The notes under the pieces: generated by a model
Seen by the model: the letters and a program-made list of their open reading frames with translations, nothing else
Told to the model about the DNA's origin: nothing
The model's database searches: none
Shown here: piece by piece, positions 27,929 to 37,471 of the stretch
Position numbering within the stretch: position 1 is the stretch's first letter
Layout: each line of letters starts with the position of its first letter
Made by a program: the position numbers and the translations under genes
NCBI GenBank assembly: GCA_025933775.1
Contig: JAICZH010000012.1
Span: 1 to 47,223, forward strand
DNA: 47,223 bases
DNA from: Chitinophagaceae bacterium
Lineage (GTDB): Bacteria > Bacteroidota > Bacteroidia > Chitinophagales > Chitinophagaceae
Reading direction: 5' to 3'

Positions 27929-28988
27929 TGCTTAAAATTTTTAAATGATTAATTGCAATGAATATTGGATGACGATTCAATTACACTAAGTATTGGAAAT
28001 AATTTTTGTTATTTATTTATATTGTAGAAACTACTGCTCACTTTCCAAAAAATAGATTTTTGTAATGGTTTACCGGCTGAAAAAATGATTTTCAGAACCT
28101 ATAAATGCATTTTGATTTCTTTTTATAAAGCAAGGTTGTATAAACTGATGCTTATACCAAAAAGAAAAAGCCTGAGCAAAATAAGATAGGAAAGTTAAAT
28201 TAGTAAGCATTGAAATCTTACTATTAGATGTAGAGTTTCTATTCATTTCTTGGGTTTGAGGTTTACAATTAAAAATACCATTTCAGGAGTTTCAAGGAAG
28301 GATAGGGAATTGCCGGATAATACAGGAAAAATTTTGGTATGAAATGAGAACGTTGAGGTAAACATTTTCACTTACAGATGCAAACATAGAGTACAAATTC
28401 CAAAAATGCAAGGCCGTAAATTTACTATTTTATTTAAATTAGAAAATGTATAATCAATAAAATTAAATATTGAATACAATCTAATTAATAAACCAAATAC
28501 AAGCATATTACATCAAAAAAATAAAAAATAATTAGTTCATTTCAAAATTATAATATCATAGGCTTTCTTTTTCCCCTCTCCATTATAAAGTTCAAAAACT
28601 GACAATATTTCAAATTGCACAACCTTCAAAATTTTTTGTTAACTATAAAAAGAAATGCAAAATCCAATCATACATTAAGCTTATTTTTCATAAATAATTA
28701 AATTTGAAAATAAAAATAAATCCTGCATTATATATTACTAATTATCAGTAGAATATTAATATCATTATGACAATATTACTGAAAAAATATTTTTGTTATC
28801 ATGTTGATTAAATCTTACAAAATCTTAGCTATTTAATCTTTTTTTAAATTATCATATAATATATTAAATACATGATAATAAATTATTTATTTAATATTTT
28901 TCAAACTAATTATTTTAGTAATATCTTTTTTAAATGTTTTTATAATATACTAAATAGTTTAGTTTTAAATTTTTATTATCTTTGGACA

Positions 28989-29438
28989 ATGAAGATTTTC
29001 GGAGGAATATTTTTATTGATTGGAATGGCAATTTTGTCATGCTCCTCTCCTAAAGATTTGGAGTATAAAAATTTTTCAAATTTCTCGGTTGAAAGGCTGG
29101 GCTTTAACAAATCAACCTTAAGCATGGATTTGGAATATTACAATCCCAACAATTTCGGAATGCAATTGCGAAACAGCGACCTGGATATTTTTATTAATGG
29201 AATTTTATTAGGTCATAGCTCACAGGATACTTTGATAACAATCCCGCGAAGAAATACTTTTATTCTTCCAATAAAATTTGATGTGGATATGCAAAACATT
29301 TATAAAAATGCATGGAATACTTTAACCGGAAAAGAGGTAACTGTAAAATTAACGGGCAGGTTAAAAATCGGAAAAGCAAATGTATTTATGAGCCTGCCGG
29401 TGAATTATGAGACAAAGGAGACTTTTTCTTTATTTTAA
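28989..29438 (+). CDS. LEA14-like/LEA type 2 family lipoprotein
   Basis: Start moved to 28989 (MKIFGGIFLLIGMAILSCSSPKDLEYKNF); LSMDLEYYNPNNFGMQLRNSDLDIFINGILLGHS. Confidence 0.75.
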   Translation: MKIFGGIFLLIGMAILSCSSPKDLEYKNFSNFSVERLGFNKSTLSMDLEYYNPNNFGMQLRNSDLDIFINGILLGHSSQDTLITIPRRNTFILPIKFDVDMQNIYKNAWNTLTGKEVTVKLTGRLKIGKANVFMSLPVNYETKETFSLF

Positions 29439-29443
29439 ATAAA

Positions 29444-29797
29444 TTATTTTTTGGAAGGCGCAGGCTGCGTAAGATGTTGACAAGTTATCGGAAGTCTTTT
29501 ATAAGCATCAGGGTCGGCGGTTACATCATCTGCATCATAGCCGAGATTTGCCAACGCTGTTTTAAGATTTTCAACATTCGTTCTATCGGTATAATATACA
29601 AAAGTAACTGTGTGGTTGCGATAATCAGCTTTTACTGATGCTACGCCATCTTCATGTGCAAGATGATTTTCAATCCGGGTTTTACAGGCTTCACATTGTA
29701 CACCCGGAGTTTTAATAACAACTTTCTTTGTTTGTTGGGCAATACTTGCCATAGTAAAAGCAATTAACAACAAGGCAGTAAGTAAAATAGTTTTCAA
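29444..29797 (-). CDS. Heavy-metal-associated (HMA) domain protein
   Basis: VVIKTPGVQCEACKTRIENHLAHEDGVASVKADYRNHTVTFVYYTDRTNVENLKTALANLGYDADD. Confidence 0.88.
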   Translation of the reverse strand: MKTILLTALLLIAFTMASIAQQTKKVVIKTPGVQCEACKTRIENHLAHEDGVASVKADYRNHTVTFVYYTDRTNVENLKTALANLGYDADDVTADPDAYKRLPITCQHLTQPAPSKK

Positions 29798-29817
29798 CTG
29801 GAAATATTTTTACAAAT

Positions 29818-30453
29818 CTAAGAATCCACCTTCCAACCGGCAGGATTTGCACGCCAGTTTAACAAGGTATTCTGATCTGATTCACTTACATAACTTTTTT
29901 CAATTGCCAAAGTAATGAGTGAATCATAATCAGTAAGGGCGCGAAGATAAATGTTTGCATTTTTAAATGAATCTTTGGCTTCTTTAAAGCCATAATTAAA
30001 AATAGAAACCATTCCTTCAATTTGCAATCCGGCATTTTTTAAAACTTCAGCCACCTGCAGACTGCTTTTGCCGGTAGAAATTAAATCTTCAATTATCACT
30101 ACTTTTTTTCCTGTTTCATAAAATCCTTCAATCTGGTTTCCCAGTCCATGTTCTTTTGGTTTGGGTCTTACATAAATAAAGGGAAGTTTCAATTGATCAG
30201 CTACCATAGCTCCCCATGCGATACCCGCAGTTGCAACGCCGGCAAGCATTTCAGCATCTTTATACGATTGAAAAATCAGATTACACATTTCTGATTTAAT
30301 AAAATCTCTCATGTATGGAAATGAAAGGATTTTTCGATTGTCGCAATAGATTGGGCTTTTCCAGCCACTTGCCCATGTAAAAGGTGTTTCAATACTTAAT
30401 TTAATTGCATTAATTTGTAAAAGTTTTTCAGCAACTGCTTTTCTATTATCCAT
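29818..30453 (-). CDS. pyrE: Orotate phosphoribosyltransferase
   Basis: PFTWASGWKSPIYCDNRKILSFPYMRDFI; GVATAGIAWGAMVADQLKLPFIYVRPKPKEHGLGNQIEG; VVIIEDLISTGKSS. Confidence 0.96.
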   Translation of the reverse strand: MDNRKAVAEKLLQINAIKLSIETPFTWASGWKSPIYCDNRKILSFPYMRDFIKSEMCNLIFQSYKDAEMLAGVATAGIAWGAMVADQLKLPFIYVRPKPKEHGLGNQIEGFYETGKKVVIIEDLISTGKSSLQVAEVLKNAGLQIEGMVSIFNYGFKEAKDSFKNANIYLRALTDYDSLITLAIEKSYVSESDQNTLLNWRANPAGWKVDS

Positions 30454-30471
30454 GCAGCGAAGATATAAGCT

Positions 30472-31098
30472 ATGAGCTACATAACAATTTATTTTGGCAA
30501 TAAACCTGTTTATTTATGCGATGCTTTCAGTAAAGAAATTGATTCAGTAAAGCATCATCCCGATGCGATATTTGTTGATGAAATTTCTAATGCAGCCATC
30601 AATTCATTGCTGCATGAAATAGATAAAAAAGAATTTCATGCAGGAATAATTTTTAATGAAAATTTTAATAAACTAAAAAAAGAATTTTTTAAACATTTTA
30701 AATTAGTAAAAACCGGCGGAGGTCTTATAAAAAACGATGCTGATGAAATACTCCTCATTTTCAGGAGAGGCAAATGGGATCTTCCAAAAGGCAAGATGGA
30801 TGCGGACGAAACGTTAGTTGAATGCGCAGTAAGAGAAGTGAAAGAAGAAACCGGATTAAAAAAAATAAAGACAGGAAAAGAAATTGAAATTACTTATCAT
30901 ACTTATGTAGAATATGGAAAACATATTCTCAAAGAATCGCATTGGTTTTTAATGAATGCAAAAAAAAGCGAGCCACTTATTCCGCAAACAGAAGAAGACA
31001 TTACTGATATTCGTTGGGTAAAAAAAGAAGATTTAAAAAATTATACGGATAATACGTATCCTACAATCCTATCTGTTTTAAAAAATATTAATGATTAA
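30472..31098 (+). CDS. NUDIX hydrolase
   Basis: GKWDLPKGKMDADETLVECAVREVKEETGL is a Nudix box. Confidence 0.94.
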   Translation: MSYITIYFGNKPVYLCDAFSKEIDSVKHHPDAIFVDEISNAAINSLLHEIDKKEFHAGIIFNENFNKLKKEFFKHFKLVKTGGGLIKNDADEILLIFRRGKWDLPKGKMDADETLVECAVREVKEETGLKKIKTGKEIEITYHTYVEYGKHILKESHWFLMNAKKSEPLIPQTEEDITDIRWVKKEDLKNYTDNTYPTILSVLKNIND

Positions 31099-31552
31099 TT
31101 CTATCCGGTTTATTTTTAAAAAATTTATTGTTTGGAATAATTGCAACCGTTAACCGGCTTATACAAACAAGCACTTCGTTTTCATTACAAATTTTTATAT
31201 CCCACACGTGAGTTGTCTTTCCCAAATGAAGCGCAGTAGCGGTTCCCATAACAATTCCACTCATTACACTTTTAAGATGATTGGCATTTATTTCAAGGCC
31301 CACACAATAAAATTTATTTAAATCAATTACCAATGCAGAGGCAACACTTCCCACCGTTTCTGCCAATGCGCATGAAGCGCCGCCATGTAAAAATCCATAA
31401 GGTTGTTTTGTTTTTTCATTCACAGGCATTTTTATTTGCAAAAAATCATCTCCAATTGCACTCCATTCCATTTCCAGGAAACCTGCCATAGAATCTCTTC
31501 CAAAATCTTTGATCTTTGCAAGCGTTATGCTTTTATCAAACCAGATAGACAT
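31088..31552 (-). CDS. PaaI-like hotdog-fold thioesterase
   Basis: QPYGFLHGGASCALAETVGSVASALVIDLNKFYCVGLEINANHLKSV. Confidence 0.9.
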   Translation of the reverse strand: MSIWFDKSITLAKIKDFGRDSMAGFLEMEWSAIGDDFLQIKMPVNEKTKQPYGFLHGGASCALAETVGSVASALVIDLNKFYCVGLEINANHLKSVMSGIVMGTATALHLGKTTHVWDIKICNENEVLVCISRLTVAIIPNNKFFKNKPDRINH

Positions 31553-32016
31553 TATTTAATATTTTTTTTTACCGTATCGGGAAGAAATTGTGCAACATTG
31601 CCACCATTGCGGATTACATCACGCACCAATGTGCTTGCAACGGATGTAAACTTTGGAAGACAGGTTAAAAAAATTGTTTCAACATTTTCAAGACTCCTGT
31701 TCATATCGGCAATTGCTTTTTCATATTCAAAATCATTTACGTAACGTATTCCCCGCAAGATAAAATCAGCGCCAACTGTTTTGCAACAATTAACCGTTAA
31801 TCCATCATAAGCAAGCACTGAAATTTTTGGTTCATCTTTATATATTTCTTTCAGCCACGCAAGCCTTTGTCCTTCGCTGAACATAGCGGTTTTATTGCTG
31901 TTGCGGCCAATGCCAATAACAAGTTTATCAAACAATGGAAGCGCCCGGTTAATAATATCAGTGTGCCCAAGCGTTACCGGATCAAATGTTCCGGGAAATA
32001 AACAAATTCTTTCCAT
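31552..32016 (-). CDS. coaD: Pantetheine-phosphate adenylyltransferase
   Basis: MERICLFPGTFDPVTLGHTDIINRALPLFDKLVIGIGRNSNKTAMF; FILRGIRYVNDFEYE. Confidence 0.97.
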   Translation of the reverse strand: MERICLFPGTFDPVTLGHTDIINRALPLFDKLVIGIGRNSNKTAMFSEGQRLAWLKEIYKDEPKISVLAYDGLTVNCCKTVGADFILRGIRYVNDFEYEKAIADMNRSLENVETIFLTCLPKFTSVASTLVRDVIRNGGNVAQFLPDTVKKNIK

Positions 32017-32080
32017 GATAAATTTATTTTAGGCTTAAAGTATAATAAAATGTCGAAATTGATTATACGAATTTTTGCTA

Positions 32081-32165
32081 ATTACACGAATTAATTTTAA
32101 ATAAACATACAATAACAAATTCCGAAAACTAATTGGTGTAATTCGTGTTTTAAAATTCGTGTAAT
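32081..32165. repeat. Inverted repeat ATTACACGAATT/AATTCGTGTAAT, copy pair 1
   Basis: Perfect 12-bp arms at 32081-32092 and 32154-32165, with an extra inner TGTAATTCGTGT word. Confidence 0.85.
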
Positions 32166-32175
32166 GTAAAAAGTA

Positions 32176-33108
32176 TTAATTAAAATTTTGTTTATTGCTA
32201 AGTAAATAAAGTACCGCCATTCGTACTGCAACACCGTTTTCTACTTGTTGTAAAATGATAGATTGTTTTGAATCTGCTACATCACTGTCAATTTCCACTC
32301 CCCTGTTTACCGGGCCCGGGTGAAGAATCACAATTTCTTTATTAATACTTTCTAAAATTTTTTTACTTACGCCATAAGCAAGATTGTATTCGCGAAGCGA
32401 AGAAAATAAAACCTGGTTTTGCCGTTCTAATTGTATCCGCAACACATTAGCGACATCGCACCATTGCAATGCCTTTTTTAGATTGTATTCAACACGAATG
32501 TCAAATGCTTTACTGATGTGTTTAGGAATTAAAGTGGGCGGCCCGGCTACCATTACTTCTGCGCCTGCTTTTTTTAATAAATAAATATTGCTCAATGCCA
32601 CCCTCGAATGCATAATATCGCCAATCAAAACAATCTTTTTTCCTTCGAGAGCCCCGCATTTTTCTTTTATTGAAAATGCATCAAGCAATGCTTGCGTTGG
32701 ATGTTCATTTATTCCATCGCCTGCATTTATAATGGCAGCTGGAATATGTTTTGCCAAAAAGTGAGGAGCGCCGCTTGCACTATGCCGCATCACCACCATA
32801 TCCACTTTCATGGATAAAATATTATTTACTGTATCCAATAAAGTTTCACCTTTTGAAACCGATGAACCGGAAGCTGTAAAATTTAGTGTATCAGCGCTTA
32901 ATCTTTTTTCTGCCAGCTCAAATGAAATTCTGGTACGGGTAGAATTTTCATAAAATAAATTAACAATAGTAGTATCGCGAAGTGACGGAACTTTTTTTAT
33001 AGGTCTTTGTAATACTTCTTTAAATTCAGTAGCAGTAGAAAGAATTAATTCAATATCGCGGAGTTGTAAATCTTTAATGCCGAGAAGATGTTTGGTAGAA
33101 AGTTGCAT
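32176..33108 (-). CDS. pyrB: Aspartate carbamoyltransferase catalytic subunit
   Basis: VNLFYENSTRTRISFELAEKRLSAD; INAGDGINEHPTQALLDAFSI; ILHPGPVNRGVEIDSDVAD. Confidence 0.97.
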   Translation of the reverse strand: MQLSTKHLLGIKDLQLRDIELILSTATEFKEVLQRPIKKVPSLRDTTIVNLFYENSTRTRISFELAEKRLSADTLNFTASGSSVSKGETLLDTVNNILSMKVDMVVMRHSASGAPHFLAKHIPAAIINAGDGINEHPTQALLDAFSIKEKCGALEGKKIVLIGDIMHSRVALSNIYLLKKAGAEVMVAGPPTLIPKHISKAFDIRVEYNLKKALQWCDVANVLRIQLERQNQVLFSSLREYNLAYGVSKKILESINKEIVILHPGPVNRGVEIDSDVADSKQSIILQQVENGVAVRMAVLYLLSNKQNFN

Positions 33109-33126
33109 TAAAGGGCAAAGCTAAAT

Positions 33127-33203
33127 AAAAAAATTTGTCTGAATTGGGATTTTTTGGATTTGGTGATCTTGGGATTAAGATTATTATCAATACAAATTTT
33201 TTT
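33127..33203 (-). repeat. 12-bp inverted repeat (AAAAAAATTTGT / ACAAATTTTTTT) enclosing AATCCC-type words, pyrR-pyrB spacer
   Basis: Arms at 33127-33138 and 33192-33203; interior reads TTAATCCCAAGATCACCAAATCCAAAAAATCCCAATT on the minus strand. Confidence 0.75.
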
Positions 33204-33711
33204 AATACAAAACCACTTCTTCCCTATCCCATTCCACTTTTACTTTTTGAGAAATAATTGAATCAATTGATTTGCCGCAATAATCGGGCTGGATGGGTAA
33301 CTGGCGGCTGTACCTGCGATTGATTAAAACACATAACTCTACTTTTTTCGGTCTTCCAAAATCGAGCAATGCATCCAGTGCAGCACGTATCGTTCTGCCG
33401 GTATAAAGAACATCATCAATAAGAATTACATTTTTATCTTCAACAGAAAAAGAAATATTTGTCTGGCTGGGCTGATGCAATTCTTTTCGAATATCATCCC
33501 TGTAAAAAGTTATATCCATCTTGCCATAATGAACCGGATTATCAGGTTTTATTTTTTTTAACTGGTCAAAAATTTTATCAGATAAAAAAATACCACGCGG
33601 TTGTATGCCGATTAAAACTACTGAAGAAAGATCATCATAATTTTCAACCAACTGGTAAGCCAATCGTTCAATGGTAATTTGTAATTGATATTTATTGAGA
33701 ATCGTTTTCAC
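33202..33711 (-). CDS. pyrR: PyrR bifunctional pyr operon regulator/uracil phosphoribosyltransferase
   Basis: VVLIGIQPRGIFLSDKI; NVILIDDVLYTGRTIRAALDALLDFGRPKKVELCVLINRRYSRQLPIQPDYCGKSI. Confidence 0.95.
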   Translation of the reverse strand: MKTILNKYQLQITIERLAYQLVENYDDLSSVVLIGIQPRGIFLSDKIFDQLKKIKPDNPVHYGKMDITFYRDDIRKELHQPSQTNISFSVEDKNVILIDDVLYTGRTIRAALDALLDFGRPKKVELCVLINRRYSRQLPIQPDYCGKSIDSIISQKVKVEWDREEVVLY

Positions 33712-33716
33712 TTTTA

Positions 33717-34058
33717 ATTACACGAATTATTTTCTTATATACAAAAGTTGGAGCAAGATAGCCCAAAAAAAAATGAAACTATATGCGATTTAACTTTTTT
33801 GGTTGCACACCAAAAGCCACTATCAATAATATTATCCCAATAAAAAGAAATAGATTAAACGCAAGAAAGCACCAAACATTCATATATATAGAAAAAGAAT
33901 ACCTCACACCACCATTATAATCTCGTGCCATGTCATAGTCAAATTTTAAGTTAAAAGAGATTAAAACGATGCCAGCAATAATATAGAAAATCTTTATCAT
34001 TGGTTTTTATTTTCTTCTTTTTTCTTAGTTCATATCTTCAAAATCCAATTCGTGTAAT
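33717..34058. repeat. ATTACACGAATT/AATTCGTGTAAT inverted pair 2 flanking a small membrane-protein ORF
   Basis: Perfect 12-bp arms at 33717-33728 and 34047-34058, same words as pair 1. Confidence 0.75.
33779..34000 (-). CDS. Small hypothetical membrane protein
   Basis: 73 aa with two hydrophobic segments (IFYIIAGIVLISFNL; MNVWCFLAFNLFLFIGIILLIVAFG). Confidence 0.65.
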   Translation of the reverse strand: MIKIFYIIAGIVLISFNLKFDYDMARDYNGGVRYSFSIYMNVWCFLAFNLFLFIGIILLIVAFGVQPKKLNRI

Positions 34059-34067
34059 AAAAAAATG

Positions 34068-35705
34068 TTATTGGTTTTCTTCATCCATAAACGGATAACG
34101 ATAATTTACTGCTGGATTAAAAGTTTCTTTAATAGTTCTTGCACTCAACCAGCGATATAAATTTAAAATGCTTCCAGCTTTATCATTGGTGCCGCTGGCT
34201 CTTGCGCCGCCAAATGGCTGCTGGCCTACAACAGCGCCTGTTGGTTTATCATTTATATAAAAATTACCCGCGGCATTTACAAGTTTTTTTGTTGCCAAAT
34301 CCACCGCATAACGATCCTGCGCAATCACCGATCCGGTGAGCGCATAAGGCGAGGTGGAATCAACTAATTTAATAGCTTCTTCAAATTTATTTTCATCATA
34401 TTCATAAATGGTAAGCACCGGGCCAAACAATTCTTCGCACATGGTAATATAACGGGCATCCGTACTCGAAATTACAGTTGGCTCTATAAAATACCCGTTT
34501 GTTTTATCACATTTTCCACCAACTAATATTTTTGCAGCTTTATCTTTTTTTACCTGCTTAATATAATTTTCTATCTTATCAAAACTTTTTTCATCAATCA
34601 CTGCATTAATAAAATTTGAAAAATCTTCCACGCTTCCCATCTTCATGGTTTTTATTTCTGCAACTAATTTTTTCTTTATTTGCGCTGCAAGATTTGATGG
34701 AATATAAGCTCGAGAAGCAGCAGAACATTTTTGTCCCTGGTATTCAAATGCGCCACGGCAAAGGGCTGTAACCACTACATCCACATCAGCGCTTTTATGA
34801 ACGAGCACAAAATCTTTACCACCGGTTTCACCAACTATTCTTGGATAAGATTTATAAATTTTTGTATTCTCTCCAATCTTTTGCCACATCGAGTTGAACA
34901 CATCGGTACTTCCGGTAAAATGAATGCCTGCAAAATCAGGATGATTGAAACAAACTTCACCAAGTGTCGGACCATCAACAAAAATTAAATTAATAACACC
35001 ATCAGGCAAGCCGGCTTCTTTTAAAATACGCATAAACATTTGTGCGCTGTAAACCTGTGTGTTGGCGCATTTCCACACAACTACGTTTCCACACATCGCT
35101 GCTGATGTTGGAAGATTACCGCCGATTGCTGTAAAATTAAACGGAGTGATTGCAAGCACAAAACCTTCGAGCGGGCGATATTCCATCCGGTTGTAAACAC
35201 CTGCGCTGTTTTGCGGTTGCTGTTTATAAATCTCACTTAAAAAATGAACATTGAATCTTAAAAAATCTATTAACTCACATGCGCCGTCAATTTCTGCCTG
35301 GTACACATTTTTACTTTGTCCGAGCATTGTAGTTGCTAAAATATAAGGACGATATTTTGTTGCAAGAAGTTCTGCCGCTTTTAAAAAAATATTAGCGCGG
35401 TTTTCCCAGCTTGTATTTGCCCACTTATCTTTTGCTTTCAAAGCCGCATTGATAGCCTTTTTCACATGCGATGCATTCCCCGAATGAAAACTTCCTAACG
35501 TAAAATTTTTTTCATGCGGCGGATGAATTTCAATTTTATTTCCGGTACGCACTTCATCTGCGCCGATGTACATCGGCACATCAGTCTTTTTACTTTTTAA
35601 TTCTTTTAAAGTATTTTTTACTAATTCTCTTTCTTTACTTCCGGGAGCAAAATTTAATACAGGTTCATTGTGCGGAAGCGGATAATAAAAATTTCCTGTA
35701 TTCAT
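34068..35705 (-). CDS. pruA: L-glutamate gamma-semialdehyde dehydrogenase (P5C dehydrogenase)
   Basis: ITPFNFTAIGGNLPTSAAMCGNVVVWK; GIHFTGSTDVFNSMWQKIG; GGKDFVLVHKSADVDVVV; AFEYQGQKCSAASRAYIP. Confidence 0.95.
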   Translation of the reverse strand: MNTGNFYYPLPHNEPVLNFAPGSKERELVKNTLKELKSKKTDVPMYIGADEVRTGNKIEIHPPHEKNFTLGSFHSGNASHVKKAINAALKAKDKWANTSWENRANIFLKAAELLATKYRPYILATTMLGQSKNVYQAEIDGACELIDFLRFNVHFLSEIYKQQPQNSAGVYNRMEYRPLEGFVLAITPFNFTAIGGNLPTSAAMCGNVVVWKCANTQVYSAQMFMRILKEAGLPDGVINLIFVDGPTLGEVCFNHPDFAGIHFTGSTDVFNSMWQKIGENTKIYKSYPRIVGETGGKDFVLVHKSADVDVVVTALCRGAFEYQGQKCSAASRAYIPSNLAAQIKKKLVAEIKTMKMGSVEDFSNFINAVIDEKSFDKIENYIKQVKKDKAAKILVGGKCDKTNGYFIEPTVISSTDARYITMCEELFGPVLTIYEYDENKFEEAIKLVDSTSPYALTGSVIAQDRYAVDLATKKLVNAAGNFYINDKPTGAVVGQQPFGGARASGTNDKAGSILNLYRWLSARTIKETFNPAVNYRYPFMDEENQ

Positions 35706-35730
35706 AAAATATTATTTAAATAAAAAACTT

Positions 35731-35752
35731 CGTATAGGCATCACCGTTATAT
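35731..35752 (-). repeat. 22-nt co-oriented element, copy 6 (TATAACGGTGATGCCTATACG)
   Basis: Plus-strand CGTATAGGCATCACCGTTATAT in the pdhB-pruA spacer. Confidence 0.8.
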
Positions 35753-35815
35753 TGCATTTAACCAACATACAAATCGTTTAGTAATTAGCATGAGGTTTTT
35801 TTTATTAAATTTTTT

Positions 35816-35840
35816 GTTTAGATGGTTTAGAAAGTTTAGA
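35816..35840. repeat. GTTTAGA(T/A)G word repeat
   Basis: gtttagatggtttagaaagtttaga; same words at 37452-37474. Confidence 0.65.
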
Positions 35841-35876
35841 TTTTTTTGCTAATTGCAAATTATTAATAAATCCAAC

Positions 35877-36860
35877 TCATTTTTTCATATACATCACTTC
35901 TTTCACAAGATTCACGGTGCGGGGAACATCAGGCAAATATAAAGCAACAAGATTAGGAGCATAATGCATCGGCGCATCAGCAGAAGTGATTCGTCTTACA
36001 GGCGCATCCAAATAATCGAATCCTTCTTTTTGTATGCGATAAGCAATTTCAGAAGATACGGAACAAAAAGGCCATTGCTCTTCCACAATCACCAGCCGGT
36101 TTGTTTTTTTAACCGATTCCAAAATAGTTTGCCAATCCATCGGGCGAATGGTTCTGAGATCAATAACTTCAGCGCTTATAGTTTCTTTTGCCAGCTCGTC
36201 AGCTGCGCCCAGCGCCACTTTCATCATTTTATTAAATGAAACAATGGTAACATCATTTCCTTCACGCACTACTTTTGCTTTGCCAATCGGAATTAAATAT
36301 TCTTCTTCAGGAATCATTCCTTTATCGCCATACATTACTTCGCTTTCCATAAAAATTACCGGATCATTATCGCGGATGGCGCTTTTCAATAAACCTTTTG
36401 CATCGTAAGGATTACTTACTGAGATCACTTTTAATCCGGGAATATTTGCATACAATGATTCGTAAGCTGTGGAATGTTGCGCACCCAATTGACCGGCGCT
36501 TCCATTTGGTCCGCGAAATACAATCGGGCAACCAACCTGTCCGCCGCTCATAGCAAGCATCTTTGAAGCAGTATTTAAAATTTGATCCAATGCAAGATTT
36601 GCAAAGTTCCAGGTCATGTATTCTATAATCGGGCGTAGGCCGTTTTGTGCAGCGCCAACGGCTATTCCCGTAAATCCTAATTCGGAGATTGGCGTATCAA
36701 TTACTCTTTTTTCGCCAAATTCTTCCAGCATTCCCTGGCTTACTTTATAAGCGCCGTTGTATTCAGCAACTTCTTCACCCATTAAAAAAACATTTTTATC
36801 TCTTCTCATTTCTTCTACCATTGCTTCGCGCAATGCTTCTCTGAATGCTACTTCTTTCAT
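35877..36860 (-). CDS. pdhB: Pyruvate dehydrogenase E1 component subunit beta
   Basis: FREALREAMVEEMRRDKNVFLMGEEVAEYNGAYKVSQGML; PISELGFTGIAVGAAQNGLRPIIEYMTWNF. Confidence 0.95.
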   Translation of the reverse strand: MKEVAFREALREAMVEEMRRDKNVFLMGEEVAEYNGAYKVSQGMLEEFGEKRVIDTPISELGFTGIAVGAAQNGLRPIIEYMTWNFANLALDQILNTASKMLAMSGGQVGCPIVFRGPNGSAGQLGAQHSTAYESLYANIPGLKVISVSNPYDAKGLLKSAIRDNDPVIFMESEVMYGDKGMIPEEEYLIPIGKAKVVREGNDVTIVSFNKMMKVALGAADELAKETISAEVIDLRTIRPMDWQTILESVKKTNRLVIVEEQWPFCSVSSEIAYRIQKEGFDYLDAPVRRITSADAPMHYAPNLVALYLPDVPRTVNLVKEVMYMKK

Positions 36861-36877
36861 TTATTTTTAAAAATTTG

Positions 36878-36896
36878 TCCAAAGGAATCCTTTGGA
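36878..36896. repeat. Palindrome TCCAAAGG-aat-CCTTTGGA in the pdhB 5' UTR
   Basis: 8-bp perfect arms, 3-nt loop, 18 nt upstream of the pdhB start. Confidence 0.85.
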
Positions 36897-37056
36897 GAGT
36901 TGCAAATATAATTGATAATTAAGAATTGTTGAAGAGTTGGAAAGTTGAATTAAAATGTTTTGAAATGTATTAAATAAACCGGTAATAACAGATAGGTTTA
37001 AAAACATATTTTTGCAGCCAATTAAAAAATTAAAGACTGCATTTTATTTTTAAAGC

Positions 37057-37461
37057 ATGAAGTATTATAAAAACATCGGGTGGCTGGCGTGCGTGTTATT
37101 ATTCATAAGCTGCTTTTTGCCGTGGGCTTATTATCCTGATCTTCATAAAAATTTTACGGGATTTTTTTCTGAACAAAATACGTATGGAAAACCGGGAATA
37201 ATTTTTATCAGCGTTGCGTTGATTTCTGTGGTATTGATTTCGCTCAATAAAATATGGGCAAAAAGAACGCATATTTTTATATGCGCCTTGAACACCGGTT
37301 ATTTAATAAGAACTTATATTCTTTTTACTTCGTGTTACCAGGGTTATTGCCCTGAAAAAAAAATTGGTTTATTAATTCTTACACTAAGTTGTGCCACGCT
37401 TATGATTGTTTGTTTATTTCCCGATTTGAAGCTAACGACTAATGATGATGAGTTTAGATAG
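37057..37461 (+). CDS. Hypothetical membrane protein
   Basis: 134 aa with several TM segments; upstream TATTTTTG at about 37007-37014. Confidence 0.7.
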   Translation: MKYYKNIGWLACVLLFISCFLPWAYYPDLHKNFTGFFSEQNTYGKPGIIFISVALISVVLISLNKIWAKRTHIFICALNTGYLIRTYILFTSCYQGYCPEKKIGLLILTLSCATLMIVCLFPDLKLTTNDDEFR

Positions 37462-37471
37462 TTTAGATGGT

